Assembly (NCBI RefSeq): GCF_000026365.1
Contig: NC_012996.1
Span: 186,001-250,000, forward strand
Reading direction: 5' to 3'
Length of the DNA stretch: 64,000 bases
DNA from: Zygosaccharomyces rouxii
Lineage: Eukaryota; Ascomycota; Saccharomycetes; Saccharomycetales; Saccharomycetaceae
This document shows positions 39,370 through 49,024 of the stretch, piece by piece. The stretch's first letter is position 1. The number at the start of each line of letters is the position of its first letter. The notes beneath the pieces are model-generated. The model worked only from the letters and a program-made list of their open reading frames with translations, searched no databases and had not been told where the DNA came from. Both the position numbers and the translations under genes were made by a program.

Positions 39370-40311
39370 TTAATCGTTTAAGTTTTTATTCAAGTACTCT
39401 GCGAAGAGAGGTACAATACGATCTTGGTCAAGATCTCTTAGTTTGTTGAAATTGACGAACTGACGTTTTAGACGCTGTAAATGTGGTAGAGTAACACTTT
39501 GTGGTGGTAAATCTACGAAACAACACTTTTCATCGTTGATATCAGTAACTTCTGAAACAATAATTCTTTCACCACCTGAACTACCACCCAATGAATTTAA
39601 TAATCTTACATGATCCATAATCTTTTTGACTACATTACCAGTTTGAGAATCTAATATTTGAATGAAATTTGATTGTGAAGCTGGTTTTAAAATTGTTGCA
39701 TTGTTTGGAGCTTGTAATGCCTTGCTGAGAGGATCTCTGTGATCTGAACTACCTTTCCCAGCTGCAGTGCGGAAAAGAGCACTACAAATATCATCAATCC
39801 AAGATTCCATACTATCCTGTGTGGAAAGAATTGGGAAAAGAGGTGAATCCCATCTGTTGTTAGCGTTAGGCTCTTCGTATCTCTGGATTAGTTGTTCTAA
39901 AAGGTCTTCATCCCAGGGGTCTTTCCTATTCTTGTTCCAATCATGGATGCTGTCTATGGGGCACATTGTATTGATCAAGCAGTAAGTAGTAGATGAACCT
40001 TTAACCTCACAATGTAATTGGTAACGGAATCCCTTGATATAGTTGAGAGAATCCACGACTACCACATTAGATTTAGACAAGTCTCTTCGCACAGCAGAAA
40101 AGATTTCTGAACGTAATTTACGTTCACCTTGCGAGGTGGAATAATCAGAATGCTTTATACCTAACGATTCATCAGAATGCAAAATGACTTTGTAATTCTT
40201 GGAAGCTAAAGAAGGATCATTTTGGATTCTTTTCTGTAGAAGCTCAACTAGTTCTCGAGCTTTAGTAGATTTACCAGTTGAAGGAAAACCGGTGAAGAGG
40301 ACTAGAGGCAT
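39370..40311 (-). CDS. KTI12: KTI12, Elongator-associated P-loop protein
   Basis: 313 residues, equal to S. cerevisiae. P-loop GFPSTGKSTKA near the N-terminus (residues 7-14), then SLNYIKGFRYQLHCEVKG and the C-terminal tRNA-binding part ending LRDLDQDRIVPLFAEYLN. Kti12 is related to the tRNA-Sec kinase PSTK, binds the Elongator complex and tRNA, and is needed for wobble-uridine modification. Divergent from MTG1 with a 154-bp shared promoter. Confidence 0.96.
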   Translation of the reverse strand: MPLVLFTGFPSTGKSTKARELVELLQKRIQNDPSLASKNYKVILHSDESLGIKHSDYSTSQGERKLRSEIFSAVRRDLSKSNVVVVDSLNYIKGFRYQLHCEVKGSSTTYCLINTMCPIDSIHDWNKNRKDPWDEDLLEQLIQRYEEPNANNRWDSPLFPILSTQDSMESWIDDICSALFRTAAGKGSSDHRDPLSKALQAPNNATILKPASQSNFIQILDSQTGNVVKKIMDHVRLLNSLGGSSGGERIIVSEVTDINDEKCCFVDLPPQSVTLPHLQRLKRQFVNFNKLRDLDQDRIVPLFAEYLNKNLND

Positions 40312-40381
40312 TCTTTTGTATTAATTTTTTCTTTTTTAGTTGGTACCGTTCACTAACAATGTATGATTGAAATTATTCTAT

Positions 40382-40420
40382 GCGATGAGCTTCTGAGTTC
40401 CTCGAACATTGAAAAATTTC
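40382..40420. promoter_or_regulatory. PAC plus RRPE pair between KTI12 and MTG1
   Basis: PAC GCGATGAGC at 40382-40390 and RRPE TGAAAAATTTC at 40410-40420, about 45-85 bp before MTG1. The pair marks ribosome-biogenesis genes and may serve both divergent genes. Confidence 0.8.
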
Positions 40421-40465
40421 AAATATACAATAGAAGAGTAAAGAGTCTGAAAAGAGAAGAAGAAA

Positions 40466-41461
40466 ATGCCCAAATTTATACCAAGATTTGATTTCCCACG
40501 ATATAATATCCCTATTGCAGATTTCAAGGGCCATCAGCTCAAGGCTTTACGTCGATTTGAAAAATTGAAACCACAATTTCACCTTGTACTAGAGCTTCGT
40601 GATTTAAGAGCGCCGCTATCGACAAGAAATGTACTTTTAGATCAAGTTGTGGATAAACGTCATCATGAAAGATTAGTAATTTATACCAAAAGAGATTGTT
40701 TCCCATCGAGCAGCCCGTATTTGGATCGATTAGCACAATGGCATGCTGAATTAGAAGAAAACTTTCTAATGGTAGACTCTCGTCATCGTAATGCAAGTAA
40801 TCATATCCTTCGTTGTATCCATTGGCACCACGAATTGCATCGTGAAAAAAATTACGGACTAGCACCTCCATTGGGATTCAAAGTACTTGTAACTGGTATG
40901 CCCAATGTTGGTAAATCAACGTTGATAAATTCGATGAGAGGTTCATCTGGTAAAGTTGCACGTACTGGTTCTGAAGCTGGTGTAACTAGAAGTACAAGTG
41001 AATCGATAAAAATTGGTCAAGATGGTAATGGTGTTTACCTAATAGATACACCTGGTGTTGGACTTCCTGCGAGACTTAGTGATGCAAATCGTATGCTAGC
41101 ATTAACACTTTGTGGTTGTGTTAAAAGGAGCCTGGTAGATCCTTGGATTCAAGCTGATTACCTACTTTATTTGATGAATTTGCAATTACCATATGGAACA
41201 GATAATATCAAGGAAGCTGAACGAAAGTTATCCACATATCCTGGTGCTTTGGAAGAACCAACAAACGATCTTGAAGTTGTTCTCAATCGCCTACGTCGTC
41301 ATCCTCGAGAATCAGATACCAGTGTAGCATTGCGCTGGTTAGAGGAACCCCGTTCAGGACTGGTGTTAGATCCAGAACTGCTGTTACCCTGTGCTGATTT
41401 CTCTATGAGCCAACATGTCAAACAAGAACTGAAGCATGCTCGTAAGGCAATGAGGAAATGA
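40466..41461 (+). CDS. MTG1: MTG1, mitochondrial ribosome-assembly GTPase
   Basis: 331 residues (367 in S. cerevisiae). It is a circularly permuted GTPase of the YlqF/RbgA family: the G4-like element (YTKRDC) comes before G1 GMPNVGKSTLINSMR, then a switch and G3 LIDTPGVG. The start PKFIPRFDFPRYNIPIADFKGHQLKALRRF resembles the family's N-terminus. It matures the mitochondrial large ribosomal subunit at the inner membrane. No strong presequence is visible beyond the basic N-terminus. Confidence 0.94.
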   Translation: MPKFIPRFDFPRYNIPIADFKGHQLKALRRFEKLKPQFHLVLELRDLRAPLSTRNVLLDQVVDKRHHERLVIYTKRDCFPSSSPYLDRLAQWHAELEENFLMVDSRHRNASNHILRCIHWHHELHREKNYGLAPPLGFKVLVTGMPNVGKSTLINSMRGSSGKVARTGSEAGVTRSTSESIKIGQDGNGVYLIDTPGVGLPARLSDANRMLALTLCGCVKRSLVDPWIQADYLLYLMNLQLPYGTDNIKEAERKLSTYPGALEEPTNDLEVVLNRLRRHPRESDTSVALRWLEEPRSGLVLDPELLLPCADFSMSQHVKQELKHARKAMRK

Positions 41462-42068
41462 ATTGAAGGTTGGTATGTAATTTAAATGGGTGTCTTGTAT
41501 ATATGGATGATAACAATATTTTTATGCATAGAATAAAAGGAAGCTTCCGCGAAGTTTAGCCGAGCGTCGAACGGCTGTGTTTTTTTGTTTTTTCCAGGGT
41601 TTGGTGGGCCTGAGACGGATAGAAATAAGCCAGAAAGTTCTCTTCAAGTGAGAAACAGATAAGAAACGAATTATGTACACATGAGAAATGGTTCTTATAA
41701 GTATTAGCTAGAAATGTATGTCACTTGATATTTGGTTACATGATTAGCAGTAGCGCCAAATGGCTGTCTTCCACTCGGCTCTATAGGTAATGGAATTAGA
41801 CAAGCATTACCAACTTGTACCTTACTCTAGTTGAATGATGAGAGGACTGGAATTAACTGGAACTGGAAACATATCTCGTACGATGTGACGCATTGTCAGC
41901 TAAATGTTCGCATTCCCAAAGAAAAAGAAACGTTAGGAGTGTCAGCGTTTAAATCTCAAAGCATATAAAAGAGAGATAGAGAGATCAATTGATAGAAAGT
42001 GTAGGATTTTTGATTTCAATTCACTAGTAAGTAACCAAAACAGAACAACAACACAGAATAAAAAGGAA
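41462..42068 (+). promoter_or_regulatory. Metallothionein promoter region
   Basis: The 600-bp stretch has a TATAAAA at 41964-41970, about 100 bp before the gene. A candidate copper-factor site lies at 41896-41905: reversed it reads ATTTAGCTGA and fits the Ace1/Cup2 consensus HTHNNGCTGD. Another GCTGA core (as TCAGC) sits at about 41942. The MTG1 3' side has an AGCCG/CGGCT inverted pair near 41558. No other gene seen. Confidence 0.5.
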
Positions 42069-42239
42069 ATGTTAAGCGAAATTTTGAATCAAGCCTGTGT
42101 CTCCTGCAAGGATTCCTGTCAATGCGGTAGCAGTTGCTGTGACAACTGCACTAAATGCCCATGCTCTAATAAACCCCAATGTCAGAGCTGTGGTACAAAT
42201 TGTACCTGCACCAATGGAAAGAGCTGTGGCTGTCACTAA
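42069..42239 (+). CDS. Copper-metallothionein-like protein (56 aa, 15 Cys)
   Basis: ATG at 42069 to TAA at 42237-42239, 56 residues with 15 cysteines from residue 10 to 55: CVSCKDSCQCGSSCCDNC, then CPCSNKPQC, CGTNCTC and CGCH at the end. There are many CxC and CxxC pairs and almost no hydrophobic residues after the N-terminal MLSEIL. This is the composition of fungal metallothioneins, which bind Cu(I) or Zn/Cd in thiolate clusters in the cytosol. The N-terminus recalls S. cerevisiae Cup1 (MFSELI), but the Cys spacing differs, so orthology is unclear. An Ace1-type site and TATA box precede it. It is inserted between MTG1 and HAP4. Confidence 0.88.
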   Translation: MLSEILNQACVSCKDSCQCGSSCCDNCTKCPCSNKPQCQSCGTNCTCTNGKSCGCH

Positions 42240-42738
42240 TTTGAGAACCTGCCAAAGCTGATTATTGCAGGCCTTATTTTATAATTTAAAGTCTTTATAA
42301 TGATTTATGATTTAAGAGGAGTTGATCTAAGTTAGTAAAATATTAATACATGGCCGTTGGGCCCTCCATGAAAGCATATACGATTTTTCACTTTTGGCAC
42401 TAATCGGTCTTTACTACGGGTTAAAATCTGACTACTAAACATAAAAAACTTGACACTCTTAAGATTGTGGTCACGTGTACATTCATGCCTCAAGCACCGA
42501 CCTTTAATCTACGTAATATTGCAAGTCAATTGGCATTGAGGAGCAATGGATCCCACTTCCTTTCTTTAAAGCCGTCACAAGCTCCGCGGATATACTGAAC
42601 ACAAAAAGAAGATCTGCAAAGGTTAAAGCCTCGAGTTGTCATGGTAAACAACACCAAGCGAAGATAAACAACCTTTGCTTCTATTTATTTTTCTCGTTGT
42701 ATGACAAGGAAAAAAAAGTGATTAGCGGCTGTGTGGAT

Positions 42739-42840
42739 CAATTGTCCCTGAGTGGCGGAAGCAATTCTTCGAGAATATAACTTCTACCGGTGTTATAACT
42801 TTGTTTGTGCGAGGTAGAAGTCTTCCGCCACTGTAAATTG
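42739..42840. repeat. Composite inverted repeat able to fold as a three-way junction
   Basis: Outer arms AGTGGCGGAAG (42751-42761) and CTTCCGCCACT (42822-42832) pair perfectly (11 bp). Inner arms ACTTCTACC (42780-42788) and GGTAGAAGT (42813-42821) pair perfectly (9 bp). The right arm is continuous; the left is split by a small hairpin ATTCT-TCG-AGAAT. A further CAATT/AATTG pair lies outside. Could be a structured RNA, a palindromic transposon remnant or a protein-binding cruciform. Confidence 0.7.
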
Positions 42841-43976
42841 CTGATACACTCTATTAGTACAGATGCACACAAAGCCTAGCAAAATAGCGCTAGGGCAACT
42901 TAATGGAAGAGATATCACCTATTTTTTACGCCACGCCTCTGAAGAACTGCATATAAAGTAAACCGTCAGTGGGAATAAATGAGTTCCAGTGTCTCATAAG
43001 TTGAAACAGTATGGAATCAAAAGAGTATACAAAGCAAAGGATGGCATCAGCGTTACAGGGATTTATTTGGAGATGCGCGGTTCACTGTAAAGAGCTAAAA
43101 GAAAGACGCCTCCTTATGCGTTGCAGACGAAGAAGAACCGTTAGCGTGGTTACGAGGCATGATATAATGAACGGTCTTCTTGAGCGAGATACATGAACAC
43201 CGGTAGCGATTGATCCACTGGTTTGGTGTAGCAGGTGTACTCCAAGCGTTTCTACTTAGATGTTTAAGTATTAAATTTTTAATGAATTCTTTATTTTGGG
43301 TATTTATCGGAGGGAGCAATTAAAGCAGTAACAATTACAATCTACGGAATCCTTCTAGAAAAAAGATGGCTTAGAGAACATCATTTCTCAAAATCTTATA
43401 TTTTAGGCTATTTAGGGATAGTATTTTACGCAACTTCTAGAAAACATGGAAGATTGTCTTGACGACAATGCCTTTGCGCATCTCCTCGAGCTGATTAGGG
43501 GGCAAGAACGTAAGAATACACCCATCCTTCATGCACAACTTCAAATTCCTTGCATCAAACGCTCCACGGTAGAATCCGAATCGAGGTTATTCATCGCTAT
43601 TCAAGAAGATCCACAGCACCTCGAATGGTACGAAGTGCATTGGAATTGACTGAATTAATCGTGATTACAAGAAATTAGATCTGCTGCTGTTAGTCAAGAT
43701 CGAGAACCACAGCAAATTCCCAGTCGACCTCCCCGTACCCAAAGTTGCTGCCGTCGACATGTAACATCTACAGCGATGCAGTTACGGCTGCGTTCCCCAA
43801 GATTCCATTACTTGTTGTTTACCAGCTGTGCCTTTCTCAAAAGAACCAAAAATCTCCCTGCCAGATACACTCACAGATTGAACAGCAAACGCACCATATC
43901 AACATTTGATGCCCCCGAAATATCAAGATTTCGTCAATCGTACATGCCGACTACTTCTTTACAGATATCGGTGTAG

Positions 43977-44716
43977 GTCCCCCGGATCCCATTGCCACCG
44001 CTATACGAGAGTGGCCAAAATACAGCCATCCCTGCAAAGCTCCCTCGCACCCGACACTTTGCTACTGCGATACCACAGTGAATTCAGGACATCCATCCGT
44101 TCATAGACCCCATGCATCCGGCAGATTATTTTCAGCAAGAACTAAAACACTTCCCACCTCGATCGCCCAGATCCCGCTTACCGATAACTATACGACGGCG
44201 CCTAGAATAAAGATCCTTGTACCATCTAATTTCCCTTGGTTACTAACCTTATACGCCAACGACTCCTCTACAGTCATCGATGCATATCCCCAGACCCATT
44301 TCAACCGCAATTCCAAAAAATGGACCCAAAACAGTGTCTGCTCGCTAAACCCCACAACTTGAACGGTAACTGCACCAAATTACCAACCCCATTTCCCCCA
44401 GTACCCATCATCTTAGAGCAGTCGCTGTAAGACAATTATTCCTAATGATCCCCCAGATCCCCATGCCTCTGGCGGGTTCTTTTAGAAAAGAACCAAAACT
44501 GTTGCATTTCGCTCCGCTCAAAGTGGTGTGTAAAAAATCAAGTTCTTGCCGCTCAGCTCTCCTTTTATACCCTCCTTTTCCCTCATTTGCCACCCAATAA
44601 CTATCCTCTCACACCCTTTATCCCAACTTCCCATATGCCTCCGCGTGCCGCCGTCACCACAGCTAACCCAGACATCCATTCATGGTTACCCTACCCACAA
44701 TAACCATCCGTTCATA
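43977..44716. repeat. Degenerate direct repeats in the C-rich HAP4 upstream segment
   Basis: Two 41-bp stretches at 44108-44148 and 44459-44499 align without gaps at 31 of 41 positions. A 21-bp stretch at 43977 matches 44447 at 17 of 21. An exact 13-mer CCATCCGTTCATA occurs at 44093 and 44704. The offsets (351, 470, 611) differ, so it is not one simple tandem array. Confidence 0.55.
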
Positions 44717-45554
44717 CAACCCCGCGTGTTGCATACCGAAATTTCCACACCCTTACCCCACAAAACCATCTAATCAATCAAATGCAAGACGCCCCTACTG
44801 CATTATGAACCACATTCAAAACGACCGATACATCTAAGCACTCGTTCCTTCCCACATTCGTTGTGATCTCTCACAAACCTACGCACTGCTTTCTGTCGCA
44901 ACGTTCAGCTCTTGTCGTATAGCGTTACTGCTACAACTTACCCCAGATTCTTTTTGTTCGATGAACCAGGGGCTCCGTATAAAATGTGTCAAAAAAGGAA
45001 ATTGCGGCTGCGTAATTCATTTAATCCGATCTATTCCGACTTCGACCCCGTTCTACTTATTTCCCCTTACGATATTTTTCGAATCTAGTCGATCAGCGGC
45101 TTGCCCCCCACTCTATTTTGGCGAAGGAGACCGAGCCCTATCGGGTCGAACGGGGGAGAGCGAGCGGAGGGACATCGTCGAAGAAATCGCCAGGCTCCCT
45201 AGGAGAATACTCGGAAGGAAAAAGAAAAGAAGAAAGGAAAACAAAGTTAAAAAAAACTCTCGCGCCCTATTTGGATAGCTCGAAGTTTTTTTTTAGAGAT
45301 ACTGCTACGTTATTTTCTTAGACCGGAGTCGCACCGATACAAAAAAACTTTTTTCCTGCTTCACTTCTACTACTACTACTCTTCCCGTTCTCTACGTGTT
45401 TTTTTAGTTGAGCGTTGTTATACGAGCCGAGGGGTACGGTGCGATGAGCTATTTCCAAAACCCGACACCGGATTATCCGACCAAGCATTCTCACTTCCTT
45501 CGATTCAACACGGGACACTTGTGTAGTTTATAAGAAAGAAGCCTGGTTCAAAGA

Positions 45555-45727
45555 ATGAAAAAAATTCGCATAGTTCTTAAACGATGGCACCAGGTGATAT
45601 AACAAAGAAGAGTGATTCAATACACCCTCTCCTCTCCCCTCATCTATTATCTCCAGCCGCATTGATCAAGAGAGCGAGAGAGAGAGATATATCAACTGAC
45701 GTCGGTGTTGATAAATTTAGTCTTTAG
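45555..45727 (+). promoter_or_regulatory. Two overlapping uORFs in the HAP4 leader
   Basis: uORF1 45555-45602 (15 codons plus stop) and uORF2 45584-45727 (47 codons plus stop) lie in different frames; uORF2 ends 14 bp before the HAP4 ATG. A TATAAG at about 45529 is upstream of both, so they would be in the mRNA if transcription starts there. S. cerevisiae HAP4 also has uORFs as I recall. Confidence 0.5.
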
Positions 45728-45741
45728 AATCTGGTTCAACA

Positions 45742-47376
45742 ATGGTAGTCGTTAAGCACTTGCCCCCGATTCAGCCATATCCAGTCCAGCATGATGCGCC
45801 TGTTCATATAGCACCAAGCGATAATGGATTAGGATCGGATCAGGCGAAGAGACGTCAGGGCGGCTCGCGCAAAGGACTGGTTATAAGGACTAGCAAACAT
45901 TGGGTTTTACCACCTAGACCAAAGCCCGGCAGAAAACCAAGCGAAAGAAGACGGACAGCTCCTTCTGCAACAGCAGGTGCTACCGCACCAGCTGCGACGA
46001 CACCGGCACCGGTGACAATTCCAGCACCAGCATCCGCAACATCAACATTGGCATCAGCGCCAACAGTTCCTACTTCGGTTCCTGTTTCTGCTTCCACCTC
46101 GAGTCCATCTGCCGCTGTACCCCCAAGTACGCCCGTCTCTCCCGGCACGTCCTCGATCAAAAAAGATTTATCTAAGCTCCCGATCAAAAACATCAATCAA
46201 TCTTCCAAGGCGCATCCATCTGCAAACACCGCATCGGCATCGGTTTCTGAATCCGGTTGTAACAATAATAATAGAGATTACACGAACACTGATGATCAGT
46301 CTGCTAACTCTCTAACTCCCTGTGTTTCGCCTTCACCACCAAAGCGCACAAAGACTTCACTAAAACGTGAAATTCAACATATAAAATCTGAAAATACGAA
46401 GCTCAAGCAGGAACTAGGGCTTTTAGTTGGGAACCTTCAAGATTTGAAGCAAAAATGTAGGCGCGTGGAAGCACATGAGGATAGCCGCAATAATGATGAG
46501 AATGTCCACTGCAACCGTAAAAGACCCCTTGATGAATCACTGGCTTTTCTCAAGTTTGAAGAAGACGAGGAAACGCTTCCTCCCTTGTTATCTTCGAATA
46601 AAATGAAAACTTCGTCATCTGTATCATCAAGGACAAACTTAACAGATGACGAAGATCTACTAACGGCCTCTTCCTCGACACCAAATTCACTTTTCTCCCT
46701 TGATCTTCAGCACTCCCATTCGTCTTCGTCATCGTGCTCCAGATCTCATTCCAAATCTTCTCCATCGAATGAAAAATCCCAATTACGATTTTTGGATACT
46801 TTCGAGCAATCAGAGTTTAATGACAAGCATGCAGAAAAATCTATGACGGCACCGGCAATAACTGCAACAACGTCAGCTAATCCACCAACTATGGCACCAT
46901 CAGTTGAGCTGCCATTAAGTTCAATCAAAGAGGAAGAAAGTGACCAATTCCCTTGGATCGACCCTGCAAAGGAAGAAGCATCAATTCTCGATTTTTTACA
47001 AACACAACAAGAAATATACACGGATCCCATAAATGACAAAGATTTTTTCGATAATAGTATTACTAATAACAACGGTAACGATATTAATGACAAAAATGAT
47101 GAAGCTAATGGTGATGATAACTACAATAATGATGTTACTAACCACAACAACAATACGGAGAATGATGATCTTTTCCAAAACTTGTCGCTGGCGGCACCTC
47201 CAACGGCCACTACTACTACAACTGCATGCTACGTACCCCCATCACTTGAAGAATTAATGGAAGAGCAAGACGGTGGGTTTGTCAATAACTCTAATGCAAA
47301 TACAACTTTAACGAATGTTAATGATTACGATGACGATTTTGACATGCTAAGAACTCAAGTTTTTGACATGGCCTAA
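45742..47376 (+). CDS. HAP4: HAP4, activation subunit of the CCAAT-binding HAP complex
   Basis: 544 residues. The 16-residue Hap2/3/5-binding motif is complete, SKHWVLPPRPKPGRKP at about residues 51-66. It is followed by Ala/Pro/Thr-rich low complexity, then a heptad-like coiled coil (SLKREIQHIKSENTKLKQELGLLVGNLQDL, about 205-240) and two acidic activation-type regions, DQFPWIDPAKEEASILDFLQTQ and the C-terminal DDDFDMLRTQVFDMA. Hap4 gives the HAP complex its ability to activate respiratory genes and is itself carbon-regulated. The C-terminal half is Asn/Asp/Ser-rich. No bZIP basic region is evident. Confidence 0.95.
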   Translation: MVVVKHLPPIQPYPVQHDAPVHIAPSDNGLGSDQAKRRQGGSRKGLVIRTSKHWVLPPRPKPGRKPSERRRTAPSATAGATAPAATTPAPVTIPAPASATSTLASAPTVPTSVPVSASTSSPSAAVPPSTPVSPGTSSIKKDLSKLPIKNINQSSKAHPSANTASASVSESGCNNNNRDYTNTDDQSANSLTPCVSPSPPKRTKTSLKREIQHIKSENTKLKQELGLLVGNLQDLKQKCRRVEAHEDSRNNDENVHCNRKRPLDESLAFLKFEEDEETLPPLLSSNKMKTSSSVSSRTNLTDDEDLLTASSSTPNSLFSLDLQHSHSSSSSCSRSHSKSSPSNEKSQLRFLDTFEQSEFNDKHAEKSMTAPAITATTSANPPTMAPSVELPLSSIKEEESDQFPWIDPAKEEASILDFLQTQQEIYTDPINDKDFFDNSITNNNGNDINDKNDEANGDDNYNNDVTNHNNNTENDDLFQNLSLAAPPTATTTTTACYVPPSLEELMEEQDGGFVNNSNANTTLTNVNDYDDDFDMLRTQVFDMA

Positions 47377-47579
47377 TAATAATAATGATACAAACATACA
47401 TATTCCATGATGACCCCAACAATTATTTATTCTCTCTTCCCTTTCCTTCTGTTCTATATTATTTATGTATGTATATATATTTAAGCACATGAATTATTGT
47501 TGTTATTACTGTCATATTAAATGTATATACATATATATGTGCGTTTCAAAAAATTTTAAAAATCAAAGTGACGTTAAAA

Positions 47580-48464
47580 TTACCAACCGATGTTAGCTAA
47601 TTGTTTACCGTGTTGCCTAATACCATCCACAGTTTGACCGCTCATTAATTCACCCAAATCACTGGAAACTTCCAAAAGTTTCAAAGGATCGTTGTAGTGA
47701 GTAGTAGCCTCAACAATAGCTCTTGCCAAACGTTCAGGGTTTGAAGATTTGAAAATACCAGAACCAACAAACACACCTTCACAACCTAGTTGCATCAAAA
47801 GAGCTGCATCAGCAGGTGTAGCGACACCACCGGCAGCAAAGTTAACTACAGGTAGTTTACCAGCTTCCAAGGTACTCTTTAACAACTCGACAGGTACACG
47901 CATTTCCTTAGCGGCCTGAGCAAATTGTTCTTCAGTCTTCAATTCCTTTTTCAATTCTTGAATTTGACCACGAATCTTTGAAATATGTTTAACAGCTTCA
48001 GAAACATCACCAGTACCAGCCTCACCTTTAGTACGGATCATGGCTGCACCTTCATCGATTCTCCTTAGAGCCTCACCCAAATCCTTGGCACCACAGACGA
48101 ATGGAACCTTGAATTCATTCTTTGCGATGTGATGAGCCCAGTCAGCTGGAGTCAAGACCTCAGATTCATCGATGTAATCAACTTCTAGTGCTTGCAAAAT
48201 TTGAGCTTCAACGAGGTGACCAATACGAACCTTTGCCATAACTGGAATGGAAACGTTTGCCATAATTTCTTTGATCATCTTAGGATCAGACATACGACAA
48301 ACTTGACCAGATTTTCTCATATCAGCAGGAATTCTTTCAAGTGCCATCACGGCACAAGCACCAGCTCTTTCTGCAATCTTGGCCTGTTCTGGTGTCACCA
48401 CATCCATGATGACACCTCCCTTTAGCATTTGTGCTAATCCACTCTTAATCTTAAACTCACTCAT
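47580..48464 (-). CDS. SNZ1: SNZ1, pyridoxal 5'-phosphate synthase subunit PdxS
   Basis: 294 residues, a TIM barrel. Conserved blocks are [49 protein letters not shown] (catalytic Lys), [13 protein letters not shown] (second Lys, phosphate binding) and [35 protein letters not shown] region. With Sno1 it makes pyridoxal phosphate from ribose-5-phosphate, glyceraldehyde-3-phosphate and glutamine-derived ammonia. Divergent from SNO1 across a 560-bp shared promoter. The single SNZ/SNO pair is as expected outside the subtelomeric expansions of S. cerevisiae. Confidence 0.97.
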   Translation of the reverse strand: MSEFKIKSGLAQMLKGGVIMDVVTPEQAKIAERAGACAVMALERIPADMRKSGQVCRMSDPKMIKEIMANVSIPVMAKVRIGHLVEAQILQALEVDYIDESEVLTPADWAHHIAKNEFKVPFVCGAKDLGEALRRIDEGAAMIRTKGEAGTGDVSEAVKHISKIRGQIQELKKELKTEEQFAQAAKEMRVPVELLKSTLEAGKLPVVNFAAGGVATPADAALLMQLGCEGVFVGSGIFKSSNPERLARAIVEATTHYNDPLKLLEVSSDLGELMSGQTVDGIRQHGKQLANIGW

Positions 48465-49024
48465 AATAATTGTTCTTCAGTTGTTGTATGACGATTTGTC
48501 TTCGAAGATTTGACGAAATGTTCGGTTCTGAATCGTTCAACGATGATTTTATACTTCTGATACCAAACTGATTCTGAAATTTTTTTTTTTTTTCACCTGC
48601 CAAATATTTCACCAATTTTTGACTCTGAAAAAAAGCATACTTCCAAAAATGCGTACTTCCAAAAACATACTACCAATATGAGTCATTTACTAATATCTGG
48701 CGGGTTGGCTTTTCAATACAGGAAACTCTATCCTTGATGGTAAAAAAAACAACCCAAAAAAAACAACCCAAATCTTCAAGAGAAAGTAAGAGAATTCTTG
48801 ATGACGCATTAATTCTATGATAAGGTAGATTCACCAATGGGTACTTTGCGCATTTGCATTTGGTGGATATTAATAGTCATAACCCAAGAGATCTTATGAT
48901 TTAATCTTGTATCTTGTCCCTGAATGTTCGTCTAGTCTTTCTCGACCTCTTAATTCAATTTTCAGCAAATTTTTCATAGCTTTCCACTTTTTCCACCACT
49001 TCTGATAAGAACAGCAGCACAGTA
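48465..49024. promoter_or_regulatory. Divergent SNZ1/SNO1 promoter with Gcn4 sites
   Basis: A full palindromic Gcn4 site ATGAGTCAT is at 48678-48686 and a TGACTC half-site at 48620-48625. A T-run (about 48580-48593) and short duplications (TACTTCCAAAAA twice near 48640-48665; AAAACAACCC twice near 48745-48770) lie between. SNZ1/SNO1 are Gcn4/Bas1-responsive in S. cerevisiae. Confidence 0.75.

Larger units (their letters stand above)
42240..45741. other. 3.5-kb accessory/regulatory region upstream of HAP4
   Basis: No reading frame here looks like a real gene. From left to right: metallothionein 3' end; GTCACGTG (Cbf1-type) near 42470; the composite inverted repeat at 42739-42840; AT-rich sequence to 43450; a C-rich segment (43700-44900) with degenerate direct repeats; a purine-rich patch (45130-45260) with several GGGG/CCCC elements; and the HAP4 leader with two uORFs. 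By analogy with S. cerevisiae much of this may be the long, carbon-regulated HAP4 promoter. Confidence 0.5.

Noticed and set aside
43011..43649. Frames of 61 and 67 codons after the metallothionein gene
   Set aside because: No recognisable domain, codon bias or regulatory context; consistent with chance.
44241..44247. TACTAAC with downstream CTACAG upstream of HAP4 (possible leader intron)
   Set aside because: No acceptable donor found upstream.
43776..44773. Several overlapping frames of 60-94 codons in the C-rich segment
   Set aside because: Caused by low stop-codon frequency in C-rich sequence; Pro/Thr/Ser-rich translations without family features.
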